Made by a program: the position numbers and the translations under genes
In this document: positions 1 to 8,484 of the stretch, piece by piece
Position numbering within the stretch: the stretch's first letter is position 1
How the letters are laid out: each line of letters starts with the position of its first letter
NCBI GenBank assembly: GCA_947495985.1
Contig: CANMBD010000005.1
Coordinates: 124,001-188,000, forward strand
Reading direction: 5' to 3'
Origin: an uncultured Sphingomonadaceae bacterium
GTDB lineage: Bacteria; Pseudomonadota; Alphaproteobacteria; Sphingomonadales; Sphingomonadaceae
Length of the DNA stretch: 64,000 nt
The notes under the pieces: generated by a model
The model's database searches: none
What the model saw: only the letters and a program-made list of their open reading frames with translations
What the model was told of the DNA's origin: nothing

Positions 1-45
1 TGGCGTTAGTCGTAGGGCGAACAGTTTATGCTTGACGGGGTGAAT

Positions 46-55
46 TTGTATACAA
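46..55. promoter_or_regulatory. Perfect 10-bp palindrome, possible operator of the first operon
   Basis: TTGTATACAA is a perfect inverted repeat about 32 bases before the likely first ATG. TTGACG at 32-37 resembles a -35 box, but no well-spaced -10 box is evident. Several GntR regulators bind TTGTATACAA-type sites. The spacing between the half-sites differs from the 18-bp operator used later in the window, so this may belong to another regulator. Confidence 0.35.
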
Positions 56-87
56 TAGAAGTGCAATAGGGAGATTTGTCAACCGCT

Positions 88-840
88 ATGGCCGAAAACA
101 AACGTATCAAAGTCATCGTTCCGATCCCGATGGACGAAGCCGGTGTTGCTGCCCGCGCGGAACAATTGCCTGCTGATTTCGTTCGTGGCGGATTTGCACC
201 TGAATTTGTGGCGGTGCCCTGGGGTGCAGCTCTGGGTGACAGCTATCACGATACCATGCTGATGGACTGGACCGTGTTTCAGGCCGGCATCAAAGCCGAA
301 GAGGAAGGTTATGCCGGTGTCCTGATTGATACAGTCAGTGACAGTGGCATGAGAGCCTTGCGCTCTCGTCTTTCCATACCCGTCGTCGGTCCCGGGGAGG
401 CGGCTTTTGCGGCTGCAATGATGTTGGGCAAGAAATTTACCGTGCTGACCATGTGGCCCGAATGGTTTCCTCTCTATGAAAAGACCTTGAATGAATATGG
501 CTGGTGGGACCGTGTGGCTTCACTGCGATCCATAGATACGCGGCCCGACGTGACCGAATTGCTTGCTGGCAAAGAAGAAGTGATCTTCGACAAATTGAAG
601 GCCGAAGCGACGGCGGCAATGGAAGAGGATGGCGCGGATGTGATCGTGCTCGGTTCAACAACCATGCACCAGTCGGCACAATATCTTGATGACAACATGC
701 CGATCCCCGTCCTGAATCCCGGACAGGTCGCCTATAAATTTCTCGAAACGCTGATCGAACTTGGGCTCACCCACAGCAAAAAAGCGTTTCCGGCACCCGA
801 AGTGCCAAAAGACGATGATATCAGAAAAGGATGGTATTAA
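88..840 (+). CDS. Asp/Glu racemase superfamily protein without cysteines
   Basis: A 250-residue cytoplasmic protein with the fold pattern of aspartate/glutamate/hydantoin racemases, maleate isomerases and arylmalonate decarboxylases. The two places where racemases carry catalytic cysteines are recognisable: residues 81-88 read DTVSDSGM and residues 188-193 read LGSTTM, where hydantoin racemases have LGC at the second. The whole protein contains no Cys, so two-base racemase or Cys-based isomerase chemistry is not possible as usually described. I chose ATG 88; a TTG at 76 in the same frame is possible but lies only about 2 bases behind the AGGGAG sequence. It is the first of four genes, with the next start overlapping its stop (TAATG). 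A maleate-isomerase-like role is possible from context but unproven. Confidence 0.8.
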   Translation: MAENKRIKVIVPIPMDEAGVAARAEQLPADFVRGGFAPEFVAVPWGAALGDSYHDTMLMDWTVFQAGIKAEEEGYAGVLIDTVSDSGMRALRSRLSIPVVGPGEAAFAAAMMLGKKFTVLTMWPEWFPLYEKTLNEYGWWDRVASLRSIDTRPDVTELLAGKEEVIFDKLKAEATAAMEEDGADVIVLGSTTMHQSAQYLDDNMPIPVLNPGQVAYKFLETLIELGLTHSKKAFPAPEVPKDDDIRKGWY

Positions 841-1271
841 TGGCTGACTGGACCCCCGGCATCGCAGGACAAGTGCCGCTGCCTTATCCCTTTTACGTCG
901 ATATCGTGACCAAGCGCTATTTTGACGGTGTCGATAACAAGAATATGACGCAGGTGTTGAACTGTTTTGCACCAGACGCGATTTTGCATGAAGCGACATC
1001 CAATACGATCCATGAAGGCCGTGATGCCATCAGGGCTATGTTTGAAAAGCTGTTCGCCGACTTCGAATCGATCTGGCATGGCAACTTTGTTCATACCGCT
1101 GACCCCGATACCAATACGATCTGTTCGCAATTCACGGTGCTGATCACGCCCAATGGTGGTGAGCAATTGCGCTACGAAAATTGCAACCGATTCTATTGCA
1201 AGGACCGGCTGTTCCAGCATGTTTTCGTCTATATGAGCGGCGATAATCTGCTCAAAGAGGGAGACGCCTGA
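840..1271 (+). CDS. NTF2-like (SnoaL-type) protein
   Basis: 143 residues with the NTF2/SnoaL pattern: an N-terminal helix followed by FDGVDNKNMTQVLNCFAPDA and HEGRDAIRAMFEKLF. This cone-shaped fold holds small polar enzymes such as polyketide cyclases, ketosteroid isomerase and dehydratases. The ATG used overlaps the previous stop and has AAAAGGA about ten bases upstream; an ATG nine bases earlier is less likely. It is clearly a paralogue of the next gene (same YF-V-D-KDM-L-CF-PDA layout and a YVYMSG ending), suggesting tandem duplication and possibly a heterodimer. The reaction cannot be assigned. Confidence 0.8.
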   Translation: MADWTPGIAGQVPLPYPFYVDIVTKRYFDGVDNKNMTQVLNCFAPDAILHEATSNTIHEGRDAIRAMFEKLFADFESIWHGNFVHTADPDTNTICSQFTVLITPNGGEQLRYENCNRFYCKDRLFQHVFVYMSGDNLLKEGDA

Positions 1272-1669
1272 TGCAGTATGAACCTGGCCCTTCTCGCGCA
1301 GAACTGATCGAATTTGCGACGAAAACCTATTTTGGCAATGTCGATGCGAAAGATATGGATGCTACGCTGGCGTGCTTTCACGATGAAGCGCTGTTCTGCG
1401 TCCAGACCAGCTTTACGCGTCACGCAGGCAAGGCGGAAATCAAACGTATGTTTGAGGATTTTTTTGGTGCCTATGAAACCATTATTCACCGTGATTTTAC
1501 CTGCACTGTCGACGAAGCCAATGGTCGGATCGCCGCCAGTTTTGTGGCCGAGCTGACGGATGCGGACGGTAATGTCACGTTGTTAAACAACACAAACTTC
1601 TGGCGCATGCGCGACGGAAAATTTCAGGAAGTCTATGTCTATATGAGCGGGGAGAATGTCCTCGTTTAA
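1271..1669 (+). CDS. NTF2-like (SnoaL-type) protein, tandem paralogue
   Basis: 132 residues with the same NTF2-like layout as the gene before it: YFGNVDAKDMDATLACFHDEA, then RHAGKAEIKRMFEDFF, ending in VYVYMSGENVLV. The start ATG overlaps the previous stop as TGATG. Such small-fold proteins often catalyse isomerisation or dehydration in catabolic operons. The gene lies between a racemase-like protein and a TonB receptor, so it probably acts on the imported compound or a product of it. No catalytic residue can be named with confidence. Confidence 0.8.
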   Translation: MQYEPGPSRAELIEFATKTYFGNVDAKDMDATLACFHDEALFCVQTSFTRHAGKAEIKRMFEDFFGAYETIIHRDFTCTVDEANGRIAASFVAELTDADGNVTLLNNTNFWRMRDGKFQEVYVYMSGENVLV

Positions 1670-1727
1670 CGTCAAAATGACGGGCCAAAAGGCCTGCATC
1701 TCATTCCATTCAGGGAAGGAAAGTAAA

Positions 1728-4253
1728 ATGCGTCGCTTCAAAACAGCTCTTTCACTATCGGCAGGTGTCGCTGCTCTCGTAAGTTTCAATCCGGCTATTG
1801 CTCAATCGACCGGCGATCAGGAAGCCGGTGAAGCAGATAGCGGCAATGTTATTATCGTCACCGCTCGGCGGCAGGACGAATTGCTCGCCGAAGTACCCGC
1901 ATCGATCACGGTTTTCACCGCCGAAACGCTTGAACGAACTGGCATAGAACAAGCGGATGAGTTTGTGCAGCTGACCGCCGGTGTTACTATCGTTAGCGGT
2001 ACGGCCGAAGCTGGCGATACGCAGATCAATATTCGCGGCATCAACGGCGCGCGGGATGCGGAAAGCTCTGTGGCTTTGGTGGTCGATGGTATCCTTAAAA
2101 CCAACACCGCCCAATTGAACCAGGATCAGGGTACGTTACGCCAGATTGAAATTTTGAAGGGCCCGCAGGGCGCGCTCTATGGACGCAATGCTGCGGCTGG
2201 CGCAATTGTCATTCAAACGCTGAAACCAGGTGATGAACTGGAAGGCGGCGTAAGGTTAAGCGCAGCAGAAGATAATACTTACAAAGCGTCTGCCTATATA
2301 TCAGCTCCTGTTGGCGACACTGCCGGTTTCGTTTTGTCGGGTTCTTACAACACGACGGATGGTTTCTACCGGAACAGCTTCCTGAACAACCGAAAGGTGG
2401 TTGATGACCAGGAGACATGGTCGATTGATGGACGGTTTGTGGCCGAACTGGGGCCTGACACCGAAGTTGACGTAAAGGCTCGCTATGCGGATCTGTCCGG
2501 CGCATCCATCAACTTTAACGCTGCTTTCCACTTACCGAATTTCGCGGCGACCAATCCGGCGTTTTTTGAAGATGTGAACGATCATCCGTTTAACTATTAC
2601 TCGAACATTCGTCCGACGAATGAGCAGCAAACATTTGAAGCATCGGTCAAGCTGACCCATGAATTTGACTTTGCCACGCTGACCGCTTGGGCGCTTTATG
2701 CCGATGTGGATCAGGCTTTAACCGCCGACGGTACGTCCGCTGATTTTGCGCGTTATACTTTCCCGGGAGCCACTCCAGCTTCGGTTGATGCCTCTAACAA
2801 TTGTTTTGGTTCTACTGCAGCGCTGACCGGATTTCCCGTTAACCAGCCGGGTTTTGTGGGCAACAACCCTATCCCGTTTATCTTTGATCCGGTTAATGGA
2901 TCGACCTTCGGACCCTATAGTCCAACAACCTGTGACGGCACGCAGTTCCAGATCCGTGAACAGACCGATATTAGCGCAGAAGTCCGGTTAGCTTCCAATG
3001 GTGATGGCCCGCTCGGTTGGCAGGTCGGCGGCTATTTCCTGAATATCGATCGTGATGTAGGAGTGAGCTTGGGAGCTGATTTGGGGCAGGGCGTTATCCG
3101 TCAATTGTTCAATGGACCGGACAGCGCCAATCCGACGTCACAGCTCTTCGCCGATAATTTCAACACCAACGTCTATGCCGTATTCGGATCGCTGGACTAT
3201 GAAGTGGCGGATAATTTTGATGTTGGTTTGGCTCTGCGTTATGACGTGGAGGATCGCGAAGTATCAAGCCAAGTACCCCTGGCAACTGACCCTATTACAG
3301 GAACGCCGATTAATCCGGGTCAGGCCTTTGGCGCGATTCCGGATCAGTCGGAAACGTTCAAGCAGCTGCAACCAAAATTATCGCTGCGCTATGGGCTATC
3401 GGACGACATTAACTTCTATGCCAACTGGGGCATTGGCTTCAAATCCGGTGGTTTCAACAACCAGGGTTCTGCCGCGATTGTGGATCAGAACTTCAACCAG
3501 TTTATTGGTACAAATGTCTTGATCAACGATATTTTCCGCAAAGAAAAATCCAGCGCGTTTGAGGCTGGTTTTAAAGGTTCTCTTGCCAATGGTCGGATCA
3601 CCTTTGATCTTGCCGGCTATTATACCGATGTCGACGACATGCAGTTTTTCGAGTTTTTCGTCGGCGGTTTCGGTCTTTTGCGGGTGGTTTCCAATATCGA
3701 TGAAGTTGAACTTTACGGTCTGGAATTCAACGCAAATGCCGAAATCGTGGAAGGTTGGGACATTTTTGGCGCGGTCAACGTGACCGAGAGTGAAATCAAG
3801 GCCAATGCTTCGCGGCCTAACACGGTTGGGAATAAGTCACCTTACACCGCTGATTACACCATCAATATCGGTACGCAGGTCGTTGCGCCAATCGCAAATG
3901 ACTTTGATCTGGTGATGCGGGCGGATTACCGCATTACTGGACCGACTTGGTTCCACTCAGTTCAGGATGATACCAGTCCGACGCTATTTAGTGGTTTGTT
4001 GCCAGGTTCCGCCTTGGCACTACCGGCCTTCGTTGGTGATGCAGACTATTCCATTACCGAGCGGGAAGCCTTTGGCGTACTCGACCTACGCTTTGGTCTG
4101 GAAGGGGATAACTGGAATGTCACCGCTTTTGCTGACAATCTGCTCAACCGCAAATATCTCAACGAGGTTATTCCGGCGATTGAATTTGGCGGATCATTTA
4201 TCTCACCGGGTCAGCTCCGGCGCTTTGGTGTCGAGGTCGGGTATAAATTCTGA
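1728..4253 (+). CDS. TonB-dependent outer-membrane receptor
   Basis: 841 residues. A signal peptide (MRRFKTALSLSAGVAAL to about AIAQ) precedes a plug domain that begins NVIIVTARRQDELLAEVPAS and contains IEILKGPQGALYGRNAAAGA, a hallmark of the family. The barrel ends in LRRFGVEVGYKF with the terminal aromatic residue expected of outer-membrane barrels. Such receptors import large or scarce compounds using TonB-ExbBD energy. I chose ATG 1728, which follows GGGAAGGAAAG, because it starts the signal peptide; the frame stays open 72 bases further upstream. The gene is last in its operon and ends at a hairpin. Unlike the other three receptors here it has no 18-bp operator directly upstream. Confidence 0.93.
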   Translation: MRRFKTALSLSAGVAALVSFNPAIAQSTGDQEAGEADSGNVIIVTARRQDELLAEVPASITVFTAETLERTGIEQADEFVQLTAGVTIVSGTAEAGDTQINIRGINGARDAESSVALVVDGILKTNTAQLNQDQGTLRQIEILKGPQGALYGRNAAAGAIVIQTLKPGDELEGGVRLSAAEDNTYKASAYISAPVGDTAGFVLSGSYNTTDGFYRNSFLNNRKVVDDQETWSIDGRFVAELGPDTEVDVKARYADLSGASINFNAAFHLPNFAATNPAFFEDVNDHPFNYYSNIRPTNEQQTFEASVKLTHEFDFATLTAWALYADVDQALTADGTSADFARYTFPGATPASVDASNNCFGSTAALTGFPVNQPGFVGNNPIPFIFDPVNGSTFGPYSPTTCDGTQFQIREQTDISAEVRLASNGDGPLGWQVGGYFLNIDRDVGVSLGADLGQGVIRQLFNGPDSANPTSQLFADNFNTNVYAVFGSLDYEVADNFDVGLALRYDVEDREVSSQVPLATDPITGTPINPGQAFGAIPDQSETFKQLQPKLSLRYGLSDDINFYANWGIGFKSGGFNNQGSAAIVDQNFNQFIGTNVLINDIFRKEKSSAFEAGFKGSLANGRITFDLAGYYTDVDDMQFFEFFVGGFGLLRVVSNIDEVELYGLEFNANAEIVEGWDIFGAVNVTESEIKANASRPNTVGNKSPYTADYTINIGTQVVAPIANDFDLVMRADYRITGPTWFHSVQDDTSPTLFSGLLPGSALALPAFVGDADYSITEREAFGVLDLRFGLEGDNWNVTAFADNLLNRKYLNEVIPAIEFGGSFISPGQLRRFGVEVGYKF

Positions 4254-4274
4254 TCTCTGGTAATTGCTGATCAT

Positions 4275-4315
4275 CGGGCCCGGCGCGACTATCGCATCGG
4301 GCCCGTATTAGTTTT
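4275..4315 (+). terminator. Probable terminator between convergent genes
   Basis: Two copies of CGGGCCCG (4275-4282 and 4298-4305) can pair around a 15-base loop, followed by TATTAGTTTT. It sits between a TonB receptor gene and a convergent gene. The T-run is short, so termination may be moderate. Confidence 0.55.
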
Positions 4316-4320
4316 GAGAG

Positions 4321-5682
4321 CTAAGAAGCCTTGTTCCAACGCCCTGAAATAGCGAGCGTTTTTGTCGGGCTATACAAGTTTACAAACATCGTTTTGCCAT
4401 CGGGTGAGAAACAGGCTCCAGCAGGCTCTGTCTGCACCTTGATCCGCCCCAGCGCGTAGGCTTCGCCACGCGGTGTGACGCCACGCAGGTAGTTATCCAC
4501 CGTATCGCTATATTGATCTTCACAGACTATCAGATGTCCATTGGGTGCGATCGTGATATTGTCGCCATAGCTAAATTGCCGCCTATCCGAGGATTCCATG
4601 AAAAGTTGTAACAAGGCCGGAGCGTCAGCTTCCTGTTCCTGGCCTTCGAAACGAGAGGGGCGATAGCGCATGATCTGCCCTTCCTTGGCAGCGCCGCCGT
4701 TAGTGCAGCAGAAATAAAACTCGCCATCGCCGTAGATAATGCCTTCACCGCGAGCGAACTTGACCGCGCCGTTGCTGGCTCCGCGGTCGCGAAGATCATC
4801 CTTCGGACTCTCGACATCTGTGACGTCAATCCACCGGACAAACTGCCATGATCCGGGTTTGAAAGTGACCGTACCCCAATTGCGGCTATCGTTGTCGACT
4901 GCGTCACTGGCAAAGGCCATGGCCTGCAGCTTGCCTCCCTCGGCCAGTTTGCCTGATACGTTCGGAATGAAGCGATAGAATAAACTGTCGTTGCGATCTT
5001 CGGTCAGATAGACAATCCCCGTTGCCGGATCGACTGCAGCGGCTTCGTGATTGAAGCGGCCCATTGCTTTCAATGGAACCGGATTTACAAGGCCTTCATG
5101 AGCGGCTGGTACTTCGAAAACCCAGCCATGGTCCCGCTTTACGCCATCGCCGGCACGAGTCATATCTTCCTCACAGCTCAGCCAACTGCCCCAGGGCGTT
5201 GTGCCGCCTGCACAGTTACGGATGGTTCCGACCAGACTGAGATGCTCGCGTTCTACTGCCAGCGTTTGTTCATCCAGAAGCAGCGTTGTTGTACCTCCGA
5301 CCAGCGGTTTACCATCCTCGCGGTGGTCGTAAGTTGCAAGCGTGGGAGGCACATCGCCGAACGGACCGTCGTCAAAATGACCGACTTTCAGTTCGTGGTT
5401 GCGTACCAACGCAATCTTTCCATCGGGCATCGCAAAACAACCCATGCCATCCGCACGGTCAGGCACGCGATTTCCATCTGACATCGCGCCGCGAAATTCT
5501 GAAATGACGCTGTAGGAAAAGCCCTCGGGCAGGTCGAGCAGGCCATTTGGATCAGCTTGCAGAGGTCCATAGCCTTTGTGGGACAGGGCCTTTCCGGTAT
5601 TCGCCAGACTGCTGTGCTGGGCAAATCCGGCGAAAGCCAGTGCGGTAAGACCTCCAGTAAAATTACGACGGTTCAATTGCAT
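4321..5682 (-). CDS. PhoX-family (DUF839) protein with Tat signal
   Basis: 453 residues. The N-terminus (NRRNFTGGLTALAFAGFA) has a twin-arginine pattern, so the protein should be exported folded to the periplasm. The body matches the PhoX/DUF839 family: VPDRADGMGCFAMPDGKIALVRNHEL near the N-terminus, CAGGTTPWGSWLSCEED in the middle and a beta-propeller-like C-terminal part with FSPDGKTMFVNLYSP. True PhoX phosphatases use Ca and Fe cofactors and cleave phosphomonoesters. Many members are of unknown function, and nothing nearby suggests phosphate metabolism, so a phosphatase role is uncertain. It is last in a long reverse-strand run. A lone GACAAATT half-site lies about 60 bases upstream. Confidence 0.85.
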   Translation of the reverse strand: MQLNRRNFTGGLTALAFAGFAQHSSLANTGKALSHKGYGPLQADPNGLLDLPEGFSYSVISEFRGAMSDGNRVPDRADGMGCFAMPDGKIALVRNHELKVGHFDDGPFGDVPPTLATYDHREDGKPLVGGTTTLLLDEQTLAVEREHLSLVGTIRNCAGGTTPWGSWLSCEEDMTRAGDGVKRDHGWVFEVPAAHEGLVNPVPLKAMGRFNHEAAAVDPATGIVYLTEDRNDSLFYRFIPNVSGKLAEGGKLQAMAFASDAVDNDSRNWGTVTFKPGSWQFVRWIDVTDVESPKDDLRDRGASNGAVKFARGEGIIYGDGEFYFCCTNGGAAKEGQIMRYRPSRFEGQEQEADAPALLQLFMESSDRRQFSYGDNITIAPNGHLIVCEDQYSDTVDNYLRGVTPRGEAYALGRIKVQTEPAGACFSPDGKTMFVNLYSPTKTLAISGRWNKAS

Positions 5683-5787
5683 GATCGACTATCCTGTAAA
5701 CCCACGTTTGTAACTGTATAACGCAGGTTACCTTCTGATCATGACAAATTTTTGAAGTAAAGTGATAGAATATGAAAACCCTGTGCT

Positions 5788-6723
5788 TTACCGAGCGCCT
5801 GCCATTCGGATCGCAAGAGCCGGATCGGTTGGATCGCTCCAGTCCTGCCGCGCCGCCCATTCGGCAAGTGGAGTCGGCCGGGTTGTGAAATATTTTGCCA
5901 TTTCCGCCGTATCTGCGATGAGCGGTGATACCGGCTGTTCATTATAAAAGCTGTAGAAGCTTGCCATGCCACTATAGATTGATTGGGGTTCGACAGTCGC
6001 CGATCCGGTGACCAACAAACTCATCGCGGATGCAAACTCATCTGGCGTCATGCTTTTGAATGTGATGGGTTTCCCGGCAGCCTCGCTGAGGATCGAAGCA
6101 ACCTCATCCCCAACCAGAGCTTGCGGTCCGCCAACTGCATAACGCCCGCTCGGCAGATCATCATTTTGCAGCGCCTCGACCATGAAGGCAGCGACATCAT
6201 CAAGGCAGATCCATGATATTTTCAGATCCGGTTTGGCGGGATAGGCAAATATCGAACTGTTGACGATGGAGGGTTTGTTCCAGCTGCGGATCATATTGTC
6301 CATGAAGACCTTGGTTTCAAAAATGGCATAGCTGACACCGCTATCGATAATCGCCTTTTCAATCGCCCGGCGGCCATCGTGCGCAGGGTTGCCGTTGTCT
6401 TGATCGGCCACATAACAGCTGGTGTTGAACACGATTTTCCTGACGCTGCTGGCTTTGGCCGCGGCTGCAATGTTACGACCGAGCTCGGCTGCCTTTTCAA
6501 GATTAAATACAAAGGGCAGGTGCATGGCGATGGCATCCATGCCGTGCGCCGCTGCGATCATGGATTGCTCGTCATATAGATCGGCTTCTACAGTCTCGAC
6601 ATCCGCAAAGGGCGTATTGGCCAGTGCAGCTGTATTGCGCAGCGCTGCGACCGGATGCAGGCCTGCCGCAAGCAAACGTTCTAGCAAAGGATGGCCTTGG
6701 TCGCCGGTTGCGCCGATAGTCAA
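5788..6723 (-). CDS. NmrA-like NAD(P)-binding protein
   Basis: About 311 residues with a Rossmann start (IGATGDQGHPLLERLLAAG), the early glycine-rich loop of NmrA/HSCARG-like atypical short-chain reductases, then VAALRNTAAL, FNTSCYV and a C-terminal substrate region. Members either reduce substrates with NAD(P)H or sense redox state. The start is odd. TTG at 6723 is the only usual start codon, but the good ribosome site GAGGAT is spaced for an ATC codon at 6732, which would give the family-typical IRILTIGATG start. The real start may therefore be a rare ATC. It follows the flavoprotein gene by 44 bases. Confidence 0.78.
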   Translation of the reverse strand: MTIGATGDQGHPLLERLLAAGLHPVAALRNTAALANTPFADVETVEADLYDEQSMIAAAHGMDAIAMHLPFVFNLEKAAELGRNIAAAAKASSVRKIVFNTSCYVADQDNGNPAHDGRRAIEKAIIDSGVSYAIFETKVFMDNMIRSWNKPSIVNSSIFAYPAKPDLKISWICLDDVAAFMVEALQNDDLPSGRYAVGGPQALVGDEVASILSEAAGKPITFKSMTPDEFASAMSLLVTGSATVEPQSIYSGMASFYSFYNEQPVSPLIADTAEMAKYFTTRPTPLAEWAARQDWSDPTDPALAIRMAGAR

Positions 6724-6767
6724 TATTCTGATGGTTCTATCCTCTTCTCAAATTTCGTTGATTTTCT

Positions 6768-8387
6768 TTAGCTATTGATGCGCCGTGCGGCGGACCGGCC
6801 AGCGATATATCCGAAGGTCAAGGCAGGGCCGAGCGTTCCACCTGCACCTGCATAGACCCCGCCGGTTGGACAGCTGATAACATTGCCTGCCGCGAACAGA
6901 CCTGGAATCGGCTCTCCTTGATGGTCAAGCACCTGAGCTGAACCATCGGTTTTTGCGCCGCCATTGGTGCCGAGTGTTCCCATGCGGATTTTCACCGCAT
7001 AGAATGGGCCATTGGTGATTGGTCCTAATGTCGCCGATGCGCCTTCGCGTGAACGGTCACCGTAGAAGCGGTCATAGGCGCTCTCGCCGCGGCCAAAATC
7101 CGGATCATGACCCTTGATTGCGTGAGCGTTGAAATGGGCGACCGTTTCTTCCAGCCGCTCGCCATCAATGTCTATTGCATCGCCCAGGCTTCCCAGATCA
7201 TCTGCGCTGGTTATCCAGCCTGGCACTGCATCGCCAGGCATGACCGAAGCCAGCGGATAGCGGGACAGATATTGCGAATCGAAAATCAGATAGGCGGGCA
7301 AATTGGGATAGGAATAGGTCGCCGGATCAAATTGGTGAAAAGCCCCGGCCAGTGCAGAATAGTTATTGGCTTCGTTGCAAAATCGTTTCCCGGCACCGTT
7401 GACCAATATGGTGTGCGGAAGCGTTCTTTCGATCAGTACCGGCATGGAGCGTTGCTCGCCGCCCTCCCATTTCACCTCGGGGATTGAAAGGGTTGGTACC
7501 CACCAGGCGCTGGTCATATTGCCAAGGCTTGCTCCGGCGGCCATCGCCATTTTCAGACCATCGCCCCGGTTACCGGGCGGTGAGGCTGGAGCGTCAAGTG
7601 GGCCTCGCAAAAAGGCCTGTTTCAGCTCTTTGTTCCATTCAAAACCGCCGGTTGCCAGTATCACACCTTGTGATGCGTTGATGGTCAAATCGGCGTCGTC
7701 GCGGCGCACCTTGGCGCCCGTTACGCGGCCATCTTCGACAATTAAGCGATGGCCATCAACATCCAGCAAGGGTTCAATCCCGCGATCAAGGCAGGCCTTT
7801 AGCAGGCGCCCGATCAAAGCCTGGCCCCAGCCGCGTAGATCTTCGCTTTCGCGCCGGGCCATTTCGGCTGGATCAACTTGTCCGGTGCCGCCGCCCAAAG
7901 GCGTTTCCCGCAGCATCATGCGCGGTGCGGGGCCATGTTCAAAGACCTTGTCGGCCCAATCGCCGAGCGCGGAAAAGTCGAACAGATCATTATCGAGCGC
8001 GCGGCCGCCATCCGGTTTGGCCCCTGGCCGATCGAGATAATAATCAGGATAGCCTTCCAGCAGGCTGAGTCTCGCTGCATCCAGATTTTCGAGAAAGCCT
8101 AGCGCTTGTGGCCCCTCCTCGACAAAGGCGGACAATACAGTGTCATCTATATCACCCTGATCGAGAGAGCGGAAATAGGCGAGGGCATCTTCGCGGCTAT
8201 CTTCGATACCATGCGCCTGCATCTGCCGGTTGCCAGGTATCCAGACAATGCCACCAGATATTGCAGCCGTGCCGCCCAGTTTCGGCTGCTTTTCGATGAC
8301 TGTGACGCTCGAACCGGCCTCATGCGCTGCCAGAGCAGCGCTCAGTCCAGCTGCACCGGCTCCGATGATCAGGACATCTGTGTTCAT
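6768..8387 (-). CDS. FAD-dependent oxidoreductase, fumarate reductase/KstD-like
   Basis: 539 residues. An N-terminal ADP-binding fold (TDVLIIGAGAAGLSAALAA) continues with EKQPKLGGTAAISGGIVWIP, typical of the FAD_binding_2 family that includes 3-ketosteroid delta-1-dehydrogenases, fumarate reductases and urocanate reductases. The C-terminal YAGAGGTLGPALTFGYIAGR is the usual second FAD-contacting segment. These enzymes add or remove a C=C bond next to a carbonyl. There is no signal peptide, so it acts in the cytoplasm. It follows a CaiB gene with a 97-base gap and has GGGAGAG upstream of its ATG. In this context it probably desaturates or reduces a pathway intermediate. Confidence 0.88.
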   Translation of the reverse strand: MNTDVLIIGAGAAGLSAALAAHEAGSSVTVIEKQPKLGGTAAISGGIVWIPGNRQMQAHGIEDSREDALAYFRSLDQGDIDDTVLSAFVEEGPQALGFLENLDAARLSLLEGYPDYYLDRPGAKPDGGRALDNDLFDFSALGDWADKVFEHGPAPRMMLRETPLGGGTGQVDPAEMARRESEDLRGWGQALIGRLLKACLDRGIEPLLDVDGHRLIVEDGRVTGAKVRRDDADLTINASQGVILATGGFEWNKELKQAFLRGPLDAPASPPGNRGDGLKMAMAAGASLGNMTSAWWVPTLSIPEVKWEGGEQRSMPVLIERTLPHTILVNGAGKRFCNEANNYSALAGAFHQFDPATYSYPNLPAYLIFDSQYLSRYPLASVMPGDAVPGWITSADDLGSLGDAIDIDGERLEETVAHFNAHAIKGHDPDFGRGESAYDRFYGDRSREGASATLGPITNGPFYAVKIRMGTLGTNGGAKTDGSAQVLDHQGEPIPGLFAAGNVISCPTGGVYAGAGGTLGPALTFGYIAGRSAARRINS

Positions 8388-8484
8388 GGCGATGACTCTC
8401 CCTTGTTGATGAACAGGATAAGGGAGATTGTTCGGGCGGGACCACTGTTACTTTTGGGCCGGAATATATTGGCCCGAGATCATG

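Noticed and set aside
4270..4310. Direct repeats of CATCGGGCCCG as an integration site.
   Set aside because: The repeats are self-complementary and lie between convergent genes, as a terminator would. No integrase is in the window.
4321..5682. A working PhoX alkaline phosphatase.
   Set aside because: The family includes many proteins of unknown role, and no phosphate genes or Pho box are seen here. I keep only the family name.
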